From NCBI GenBank assembly GCA_964583795.1, contig CAZOWX010000039.1:1-9282 (forward strand): a stretch of 9,282 bases of DNA, read 5' to 3'. The translations under genes were made by a program, and so were the position numbers. Each line of letters opens with the position of its first letter. Position 1 is the first letter of the stretch. Under the pieces are notes generated by a model, which did not search any database, was not told the origin of the DNA, and worked only from the letters and a program-made list of their open reading frames with translations. Below, one piece after another: positions 4,385-9,282 of this stretch. Source of the DNA: JBDTME01 sp964583795. Lineage in GTDB: Bacteria > Patescibacteriota > Microgenomatia > UBA1400 > PJMF01.

Positions 4385-5710
4385 CTACCCTACAATCACC
4401 CCACCTCCTAAACAAATATACTTGGCTGGTTGGTTTGTCGCTTGGTTGGTTCGTTGCTGATTTTCACTGACACCTGCTCGCCCGCCGTAGCTAAGGCGAA
4501 GGAGGGACACCTGACACCCGACACCTAAATAAAACACTGCGCTCTGCCCCTCCGCCACTCCAGCAATCGGCTCTGCCAAAATGACCTTCAACCGCTCACC
4601 CTCATACTCTACCTGGCAAGGAACCAATTTCCCACCATGACGAATTCTGACGAAAGTTGTTGTGTTGTTGGGTGGTTGTGTTGTTATACCGTAGTCACGA
4701 GCATCGGTATTTTGACTTTTTTCTTTCAACTTATCACCTTCATTACTATTAACTATTAACTGTTTCACTGTTTCACTATTTCCAATCCAATGCACGTCTT
4801 CAACAAAAAACTCCTGTCTATACGTCTCCGCACCAAACCCCACCACCAGCTGGTTCGTTTCAGGAACTTTTTTGATCACGTAGTACGGCGGCATCGCATG
4901 CTTGAGAGTCCCCTGTTTGCTCTTCCATTTACCAAAAATCTCAAAACCATGCCGCTGTCCCACCGTATAGAACCATAGACCACTGTGTCGCCCCATCACC
5001 TCACCGGCCGTGTTCACCACATCACCAGGATTTTCACCCAAACGTTCCTTGAGAAAATTGTGCACGTTGATCTCACCAATAAAACAAATTCCCTGCGAAT
5101 CCGGCTTATTCGCCACCACAATGCCTCGCTTTTTCGCCTGATCCCTCACCTCAGCCTTGGTTAAATCACCCAACGGAAACAAAATATGATCCAGCTGCTC
5201 CTGCCGCAATCTGTATAAAAAGTAGGTTTGGTCCTTGTGCGTATCAACAGGGATAGCCAGTTGTTGAGTTGTCGAGTTGTTGGGTTGTTGAACTCCACAC
5301 CTGATACCTGACACCAGATACCTGGCACCTAAGATCTTCGCATAATGCCCAGTTGCCACATAATCAAACCCTTCCTCCATCGCCCAATCATAAAACAAGC
5401 CAAACTTAATCTCTTTATTACACAAAACATCAGGGTTGGGAGTTCGCCCTGCCTCGTACTCTTCAAAAAAATTCTCAACCACCTTTTGCTTATACGCGCC
5501 AATAAAATCAAGCACCTCAAATTTAATCCCTAGATCAAGCGCCACATTCAGAGCGTCTTTGCGATCTTGCTCACTGCGGCACCCCGGTGCCCTCCAACAT
5601 TCAAGGTAGACTCCCGTCACCTCATATCCAGCCTCCACCAGCAAATGAGCCGATAGCGAGCTATCCACTCCTCCTGACATACCTAGAGCTACTTTTGGCT
5701 TACTCTTCAT
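4385..5710 (-). CDS. mnmA: tRNA-specific 2-thiouridylase MnmA with three repeat-encoded insertions
   Basis: MnmA activates the wobble uridine of tRNAs for Lys, Glu and Gln with ATP and inserts sulfur to give 2-thiouridine, acting in the cytoplasm with a persulfide donor. Seen here: PP-loop S-G-G-V-D-S-S (residues 12-18), N-P-D-V-L-C with the first catalytic Cys97, T-G-H-Y-A (120-124), K-D-Q-T-Y-F-L (159-165), D-S-Q-G-I-C-F with the second Cys209, Y-T-V-G-Q-R-H-G (248-255) and the C-terminal L-G-G-G-V-I (434-439). At 441 residues it exceeds the usual 350-370. The excess lies in low-complexity segments near residues 134-155, 311-351 and 396-430, all encoded by tandem 7- and 8-base repeats and still in frame. 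The last one splits the end of the C-terminal barrel from its final strand. The ATG lies six bases after a TATAAT, suggesting a leaderless mRNA. The intact motifs argue for a working enzyme. Confidence 0.96.
   Translation of the reverse strand: MKSKPKVALGMSGGVDSSLSAHLLVEAGYEVTGVYLECWRAPGCRSEQDRKDALNVALDLGIKFEVLDFIGAYKQKVVENFFEEYEAGRTPNPDVLCNKEIKFGLFYDWAMEEGFDYVATGHYAKILGARYLVSGIRCGVQQPNNSTTQQLAIPVDTHKDQTYFLYRLRQEQLDHILFPLGDLTKAEVRDQAKKRGIVVANKPDSQGICFIGEINVHNFLKERLGENPGDVVNTAGEVMGRHSGLWFYTVGQRHGFEIFGKWKSKQGTLKHAMPPYYVIKKVPETNQLVVGFGAETYRQEFFVEDVHWIGNSETVKQLIVNSNEGDKLKEKSQNTDARDYGITTQPPNNTTTFVRIRHGGKLVPCQVEYEGERLKVILAEPIAGVAEGQSAVFYLGVGCQVSLLRLSYGGRAGVSENQQRTNQATNQPAKYICLGGGVIVG
4422..4457. 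repeat. TTGG octad array inside mnmA (third insertion)
   Basis: Degenerate 8-base units TTGGCTGG, TTGGTTTG, TCGCTTGG, TTGGTTCG run through this segment, which encodes the Asn/Gln/Thr-rich end of the third MnmA insertion. Bases 4440-4456 match the reverse complement of 5870-5886 in the intergenic region at 16 of 17 positions, so it belongs to a dispersed family. Confidence 0.65.
4480..4506. repeat. compact REP-like element inside mnmA
   Basis: GCCCGCCGTAGC (4480-4491) and GCGAAGGAGGG (4496-4506) form an imperfect palindrome. Both halves recur at 3513-3580. It is embedded in a heptad array: one ACACCTG copy ends just before it, and ACACCTG, ACACCCG, ACACCTA follow at 4507-4527. It encodes part of the third MnmA insertion (roughly residues 402-411). 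Confidence 0.65.
4507..4527. repeat. ACACCTG heptad array inside mnmA
   Basis: Three 7-base units ACACCTG, ACACCCG, ACACCTA follow the REP-like element directly, and a further CACCTG copy is at 4471-4476 on its other side. The same heptad type recurs at 5298-5332. Confidence 0.65.
4656..4687. repeat. GTTGTTGT octad array inside mnmA (second insertion)
   Basis: Four 8-base units GTTGTTGT, GTTGTTGG, GTGGTTGT, GTTGTTAT encode the T-T-Q-P-P-N-N-T-T-T part of the second MnmA insertion (about residues 342-352). The period and unit resemble the array at 5260-5291. Confidence 0.7.
4745..4783. repeat. ACTATTA/ACTGTTTC array inside mnmA (second insertion)
   Basis: Units ACTATTA twice, then ACTGTTTC twice and ACTATTTC, so the period shifts from 7 to 8 within one array. 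It encodes about residues 311-323 of MnmA (N-S-E-T-V-K-Q-L-I-V-N-S-N). Confidence 0.7.
5260..5291. repeat. GTTGTTGA octad array inside mnmA (first insertion)
   Basis: Four 8-base units GTTGTTGA, GTTGTCGA, GTTGTTGG, GTTGTTGA encode the Q-Q-P-N-N-S-T-T-Q-Q part of the first MnmA insertion (about residues 140-150). Six bases separate it from the heptad array that follows. Confidence 0.75.
5298..5332. repeat. CACCTGA heptad array inside mnmA (first insertion)
   Basis: Five 7-base units CACCTGA, TACCTGA, CACCAGA, TACCTGG, CACCTAA. They encode roughly residues 127-138 of MnmA (L-G-A-R-Y-L-V-S-G-I-R-C). The unit matches the heptads around the REP-like element at 4471-4527. Confidence 0.75.
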
Positions 5711-5716
5711 GGCGGA

Positions 5717-5722
5717 ATTATA
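5717..5722 (-). promoter_or_regulatory. -10 element of mnmA, leaderless arrangement
   Basis: The minus strand reads TATAAT with exactly six bases between it and the mnmA ATG, so transcription would begin at or next to the start codon. No Shine-Dalgarno is present and no good -35 was found. The divergent gene at 5961 has the same spacing. Confidence 0.6.
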
Positions 5723-5785
5723 CGATGGGCATTGGTTCTTGGGTATTGGTTATTGGAATCATGGTTAATTGGTTGAATAGTTTGA

Positions 5786-5891
5786 CAGTTGCTTGGTTAA
5801 CTTACCAATACAACAGAAAGCAGTAACGTGTGTTTTTAGCAATCGAAATTACTCAACTTCCCAACGATTCAACAAACCAACCAAGCAACTG
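5786..5891. repeat. 13-bp inverted repeat within TTGG/CCAA-rich intergenic DNA
   Basis: CAGTTGCTTGGTT (5786-5798) and AACCAAGCAACTG (5879-5891) are perfect inverted copies 80 bases apart. The left side (5731-5798) is TTGG-rich and the right side (5850-5904) CCAA-rich, so the repeat family is present in both orientations between mnmA and the first ATP-grasp gene. No gene is supported in this roughly 250-bp gap. Confidence 0.6.
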
Positions 5892-5904
5892 ACTAACTTT
5901 CCAA

Positions 5905-5945
5905 CTACTCCCTACTGCCTATTCCCTATTCCCTAATCCCTAGCC
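5905..5945. repeat. CTATTCC heptad array running into a promoter
   Basis: Five 7-base units CTACTCC, CTACTGC, CTATTCC, CTATTCC, CTAATCC and a 6-base CTAGCC end one base before the extended -10 of the first ATP-grasp gene. They occupy the place where a -35 element would be. Confidence 0.7.
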
Positions 5946-5954
5946 TGCTATAAT
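5946..5954 (+). promoter_or_regulatory. extended -10 of the ATP-grasp operon, leaderless arrangement
   Basis: TG-C-TATAAT is a perfect extended -10. Six bases follow before the ATG at 5961, so the predicted transcription start falls at the start codon. There is no Shine-Dalgarno and no -35 match; an extended -10 can work without one. Confidence 0.7.
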
Positions 5955-5960
5955 ACCCTC

Positions 5961-7196
5961 ATGGCAAAACCCATCGCGCTCTTCGTCGGCAAACCATTTC
6001 CCTTGTTTATTTCTTGGTTGAATGAACAGGGGTATGAAGTGCACTTGTTCATTGAAAAAAATGAAACTCGACCGATTCCCTCTGGAGTTGCAGCCGCTTA
6101 CTCGATCGATTTTAGTAGTGAAAGGAGTATTAAAGACTCACTCCCGCACTCGATAAAAAATCCACAATTCTTGGTAAATGTGTACGAAAATTCTGTCCCA
6201 CAAAAAGCTTTGTTGGCACAGTTCTTTAACGTCCCCGGACCAAGTCTAGAAGCAACTCATGTTGCAACAGACAAATTCGAGATGCGCACAGCATTCGCCA
6301 AACACTGTCCAGAGTACTCGCCACAGTTTACGCTTGCTTCGACTTGGGAAGAAATTGAACAATTTTTACAGAAAGAAAACATTACCTTCCCGTTAATATT
6401 GAAACCGACTAATCTCTTTAAAAGTTTATTAGTAACAAAATGCAACAGCGTTGCACAATTGAGAGCGGCATTTGATGAAGGGATGAAACGAATTACAGCA
6501 ATTTACGCAAAAGAAAAAGTCAGCTACCCTCCTCGCTTTGTGGTGGAAGAATTTCTCGATGGCCCATCATACTCAATGGAAGTATTCGTCGATGCTGATG
6601 GCAACACAGTTACAGCTCCCACACCTGTTGACCTTGTCATGGGACGTGATATTGGCATCGATGATAACTACAACTACTCACGCAAACTGCCCACACAACT
6701 TTCGGAGCAAGATCAAATCGCGATCAAACACGCTGCCATCGCAGGTACTAAAGCGCTGGGATTGACCTCATCTCCCGCTCATGTCGAGCTTGTTCTCACA
6801 AAAAACGGCCCAAAACTGATTGAGATTGGGGCTCGAACAGGCGGCTATCGGCAACGGATGCATTGGTTATCCCATGGCGTCGATCTTTTCCAAGCCCAAG
6901 TTGATGTAGCTCAGGGAAAACTTCCCAAACTCACGCAAACCAAAAATGCGTATTGTGCTGTATATGAAATCTTCCCCGAACACGAAGGAACGCTACAAGA
7001 AATTACCAACCTTGAAAAACTGAAGCAGTTGCCCACGCTCTACTATCTCAAACAACAGATTCAACCTGGACAACCAACGGGTCCCGCTAAACTCGGTTAT
7101 CGATTTGCACTACTGGCTATCTTTGCCTCAGCAAATCAGAAACAATTTGAAAGTGACACCACTTTCTTCGAACAAAACGTGACAGTTCTTACTTAA
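5961..7196 (+). CDS. ATP-grasp carboxylate-amine ligase (first of two)
   Basis: An ATP-grasp enzyme of 411 residues. Such enzymes activate a carboxylate as acyl phosphate and join it to an amine, usually making a peptide-like amide. The N-terminal part (1-95) reads as a Rossmann-like preATP-grasp domain. The ATP-grasp domain follows, with D-K-F at 104-106, F-P-L-I-L-K-P-T and a nucleotide-binding Lys148, V-E-E-F-L-D-G-P-S-Y-S-M-E (195-207), and the metal-binding H-V-E (Glu276) and L-I-E-I-G-A-R-T-G-G (Glu288, Arg292). Gly replaces the common Asn after E-I, as in some ligase subgroups. The layout resembles the BacD/PurK/carbamoyl-phosphate-synthase-like clan, with a C-terminal extension after about 330. 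The substrate cannot be read from sequence. It starts a two-gene operon, with the next gene 24 bp downstream, from a probably leaderless transcript. Confidence 0.88.
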   Translation: MAKPIALFVGKPFPLFISWLNEQGYEVHLFIEKNETRPIPSGVAAAYSIDFSSERSIKDSLPHSIKNPQFLVNVYENSVPQKALLAQFFNVPGPSLEATHVATDKFEMRTAFAKHCPEYSPQFTLASTWEEIEQFLQKENITFPLILKPTNLFKSLLVTKCNSVAQLRAAFDEGMKRITAIYAKEKVSYPPRFVVEEFLDGPSYSMEVFVDADGNTVTAPTPVDLVMGRDIGIDDNYNYSRKLPTQLSEQDQIAIKHAAIAGTKALGLTSSPAHVELVLTKNGPKLIEIGARTGGYRQRMHWLSHGVDLFQAQVDVAQGKLPKLTQTKNAYCAVYEIFPEHEGTLQEITNLEKLKQLPTLYYLKQQIQPGQPTGPAKLGYRFALLAIFASANQKQFESDTTFFEQNVTVLT

Positions 7197-7206
7197 GAAA
7201 ACTATA

Positions 7207-7219
7207 AAAGGAGGTGATC
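7207..7219 (+). promoter_or_regulatory. very long Shine-Dalgarno before a TTG start
   Basis: AAAGGAGGTGATC is complementary over 13 bases to the usual 3' tail of bacterial 16S rRNA (GATCACCTCCTTT). It sits six bases (counted from GGAGG) before TTG at 7221 and decides that start, because no ATG follows nearby in frame. Confidence 0.8.
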
Positions 7220-7220
7220 A

Positions 7221-8267
7221 TTGGCACTGGTACACTCATTCACTCACTTCACTCAAACTGACATTTTTCTCACCGCAGCAGAAAAAAAAGGATGGAATAT
7301 TCAGGTGCTTTCCAAGAACCCTTACCCTTTGGCTGAAATATCAAAAAATGCACTTTACTATCGGATCTTTTCTGAAACACTTTCACTCAACATTAGCACT
7401 TCATCAACAATTTCTCGCAATAAGTACGTAACTCAGCTGATGTTCCAAAAGTTTTTACCGGAATATGCCACAGACGCTCAAATCTTTTTTATTGATAAAC
7501 TTTCTGACACAGAAATTCAACAATTATTAAAGAAACATCATCGTCTCGTTGTGAAGCCAGTAGACGGGAACAATGGAGTCGGAGTCAGCACCAACTTGCA
7601 AACCATTGACCAAGTGAGAGCTGCCATTGAAACTGTTCGTCAGCTCCATACTAACTTGGTCTTAATCGAAAATCACATCGATACGACTTCAGAGTATCGA
7701 ATTATTCTTTGGAAGGGGCAAATTCTTGACGTCCTGGAAAGAATACCAGCATATATCATTGGAGACGGACAACACAGTGTTCAAGAGTTAATCGATCAAA
7801 AAAATCAGTATCGCCAATCACATTTTGATATTGCTTTCTCTCCCATCGATATCGACCACAACGTATTTTTCACTCTCAATCAAAACGGTTTCACCCTTGG
7901 CACAATACTGAAAAAAAATCAACGACTGCAACTAAAACCGACTTGTAATTTTTCCCGTGGAGGTGAAGTAAAGCGTGTTCCCATACACACCATTCATCCA
8001 AAATATATTCAAGCTTTTTTAAAGATCTATCAAATTACTTGGCAAACATACACCGGAGTTGATCTCATTACTCCAGATATCAGCAAAACTCCAGTACTAG
8101 GAAAAACGGTCATTAACGAATTAAATAGTGGCCCACAACCTGATCTGACATTTTACGACGATCTCATACAAGGCACCCCATTTGAAGGAATGTATCACAT
8201 CTTGGAAAAGATGGAGATTGATCCAGTTAAAGCAGCACCAGATGAATTTATTGGATTGAAGCAATAA
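7221..8267 (+). CDS. CphA-like ATP-grasp ligase (second of two)
   Basis: A second ATP-grasp ligase, 348 residues, starting at TTG. It resembles the ATP-grasp part of cyanophycin synthetase and related amino-acid ligases: R-L-V-V-K-P-V-D-G-N-N-G-V-G-V-S (108-123, Lys112), L-E-R-I-P-A-Y-I-I-G-D-G (172-183) with H-S-V-Q-E-L-I after it, C-N-F-S-R-G-G-E (242-249), G-V-D-L-I-T-P-D-I (279-287) and V-I-N-E-L-N-S-G-P (297-305; metal ligands Glu300 and Asn302). It has neither the Mur-ligase-like half nor the long N-terminal domain of full cyanophycin synthetase (about 870 residues), so cyanophycin itself is unlikely to be the product. It probably joins an amino acid or small acid to another amine. It follows the first ATP-grasp gene by 24 bp, and its 3' end overlaps the convergent acyltransferase gene by 20 bp. 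Confidence 0.9.
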   Translation: MALVHSFTHFTQTDIFLTAAEKKGWNIQVLSKNPYPLAEISKNALYYRIFSETLSLNISTSSTISRNKYVTQLMFQKFLPEYATDAQIFFIDKLSDTEIQQLLKKHHRLVVKPVDGNNGVGVSTNLQTIDQVRAAIETVRQLHTNLVLIENHIDTTSEYRIILWKGQILDVLERIPAYIIGDGQHSVQELIDQKNQYRQSHFDIAFSPIDIDHNVFFTLNQNGFTLGTILKKNQRLQLKPTCNFSRGGEVKRVPIHTIHPKYIQAFLKIYQITWQTYTGVDLITPDISKTPVLGKTVINELNSGPQPDLTFYDDLIQGTPFEGMYHILEKMEIDPVKAAPDEFIGLKQ

Positions 8268-9138
8268 ATGTCCTTGCTTGGTCTCGTGCTTGCTTCATCG
8301 AAAGTTGTTTGATGAGTTTTACTTCTTTCGTCTGATATTTTTTTGCTATTTCAATAGGATCACCATCGCTGACAACGACATAGCCAACAGTGTTATCGAT
8401 CATTGACACGAAAACTAAATCGGACAAAGCCACTTTCGGGTTCAGTATAAAAGTTGTCTTCCAGTATCCCATCGGAAACGCACTAAAGCCGTAGCGCGCC
8501 TTAAACTCAAATATTCCAGCTTTACCGGTAATCCCAGCAGGATTTTTGGTTTTGCCATGACTAATCTCAGTCACATGGTGTTCTTTGCAATACTCCATCA
8601 GTAAGAGTTCTAATACTCCACCAACCCCTCCGCTTTTTCGCTCAAACTTCTTTTTCGCCCCAAATGAAACTGATGCGACTTCCCCTGAAACGGTAAAAAC
8701 CAATCCTGATTCTAAGCTCTTGTTATGAAACATCCCAACAACGTATACCGGTGAATCAGTCAACACACGCCCCAACACTTGATCTCTCACGGCAAAATTC
8801 AAAGCTCGCTCCCGTTTAAGCGTTGTCGCTTGATACAGCTCATAAAATTCCTCAAAAAGGTGTTTGTCCATCAGCTTGACTCTAAATTCATATCCTTGCT
8901 GCTCAAACCAAGCTCTGTTCTCAACAACAATCTTACGTTCTTTTTTTGAGCGCAGAAACTGCCGTACTTCCGTCACTTCACCAATATTTCCTGCCCAACT
9001 CATGAAGTTTGAATGATATATTCCACCAGGTACAAATCCACGAATTTCAACGAGGTCGGCTTGTAAAGCCTCGCTTTTTTTCACATCTGAAGGGGCAGAG
9101 TAACTTGCCAGTTTAAAATCAAAGTATTCACTCAACAT
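8248..9138 (-). CDS. FemAB/GNAT-like acyl- or aminoacyltransferase
   Basis: A 296-residue protein with the look of the GNAT superfamily, closest in pattern to FemAB-like and 'acetyltransferase 6' (BioF2-like) proteins. Such enzymes move an acyl or aminoacyl group onto an amine. Seen here: a divergent N-terminal half with F-Y-E-L-Y-Q-A-T-T-L-K-R (98-109), then G-L-V-F-T-V-S-G-E-V-A-S-V-S-F-G-A (145-161), a Gly-rich G-G-V-G-G-V-L-E-L-L-L-M-E-Y (170-183), I-S-H-G-K-T (192-197) and the F-K-A-R-Y-G-F signature (212-218) typical of this group. A roughly 75-residue C-terminal extension follows. The start is the third candidate: GAGGT (9148-9144) is five bases before ATG 9138, while GTG 9162 and ATG 9150 lack such a site. 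It converges with, and overlaps, the CphA-like ligase gene, suggesting a shared pathway but separate transcription. Confidence 0.78.
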   Translation of the reverse strand: MLSEYFDFKLASYSAPSDVKKSEALQADLVEIRGFVPGGIYHSNFMSWAGNIGEVTEVRQFLRSKKERKIVVENRAWFEQQGYEFRVKLMDKHLFEEFYELYQATTLKRERALNFAVRDQVLGRVLTDSPVYVVGMFHNKSLESGLVFTVSGEVASVSFGAKKKFERKSGGVGGVLELLLMEYCKEHHVTEISHGKTKNPAGITGKAGIFEFKARYGFSAFPMGYWKTTFILNPKVALSDLVFVSMIDNTVGYVVVSDGDPIEIAKKYQTKEVKLIKQLSMKQARDQARTFIASIQ

Positions 9139-9282
9139 AGAGTACCTCATTGAGAAAAACACACTCTTTGATTATTTCCACAACAAACACGAACAAAGCT
9201 TTTTAAGAAAAAGGTTATGGAAAAGTAAGAAAAAGAAAAATGTGCAGTGAATCCTCAACTATACATGTAATAGTCAAGTATG

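Noticed and set aside
5260..5332. Tandem repeats considered as a CRISPR array
   Set aside because: The units are 7-8 bases without spacers and are translated as part of MnmA.
5587..5826. Plus-strand frame across the mnmA start and the intergenic repeats
   Set aside because: It is antisense to the conserved PP-loop region of mnmA, then runs into repeat DNA; no ribosome binding site or protein-like conservation is visible.
9139..9282. Promoter search upstream of the transferase gene (TTGACT and TATAGT near the window end; AATAAT nearer the gene)
   Set aside because: The hexamers are wrongly spaced (8 bases) or stand alone in AT-rich DNA, so no promoter is called.

Overview
The window looks like a chromosomal piece of an uncultivated, reduced-genome bacterium, most likely of the Candidate Phyla Radiation (Patescibacteria), perhaps the Microgenomates/Katanobacteria side. 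The placement is an inference. It rests on a divergent 16S rRNA 5' part with an altered 530 loop, several small orphan genes, promoter elements placed directly at start codons, and short heptad/octad arrays and REP-like repeats that also interrupt a housekeeping gene. Standard stop codons fit; TGA ends one gene.

Positions 1-910 hold the 5' third of a 16S rRNA gene on the minus strand (cut by the window start) and its roughly 330-nt leader. The leader has a good sigma70-type promoter under a perfect dyad, two GC hairpins (one a terminator look-alike), a boxB-like hairpin and a boxA matching the E. coli rrn boxA at 10 of 12 bases.

Positions 911-4144 are an orphan island. Three minus-strand genes (911-1516, 1559-2233, 3680-4144) appear to be diverged paralogs of one small helical family sharing a Gly-His motif near the N-terminus; two of them also share an N-I-A-[VI]-L-L-x2-M-R-P-F motif. 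Between them lie an orphan plus-strand gene (2366-2761) and a secreted protein made of two 100-residue repeats (2794-3474).

Positions 4145-5960 contain mnmA (tRNA 2-thiouridylase) on the minus strand. It keeps its catalytic motifs but has three in-frame insertions made of period-7 and period-8 tandem arrays, one with a REP-like element. Related arrays fill the intergenic DNA on both sides.

Positions 5961-9138 hold a possible small biosynthetic locus: two consecutive ATP-grasp ligase genes on the plus strand (the second like the ligase part of cyanophycin synthetase) and a convergent FemAB/GNAT-like acyltransferase gene overlapping the second by 20 bp. Two amide-forming ligases beside an acyl or aminoacyl transferase suggest a small peptide or a modified amino-acid conjugate. 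No product can be named.

mnmA and the first ATP-grasp gene diverge, each with a perfect TATAAT exactly six bases before its ATG, which predicts leaderless mRNAs. The second ATP-grasp gene instead has an exceptionally long Shine-Dalgarno sequence ahead of a TTG start. The last 144 bases (9139-9282) are AT-rich, with no gene or clear promoter seen.
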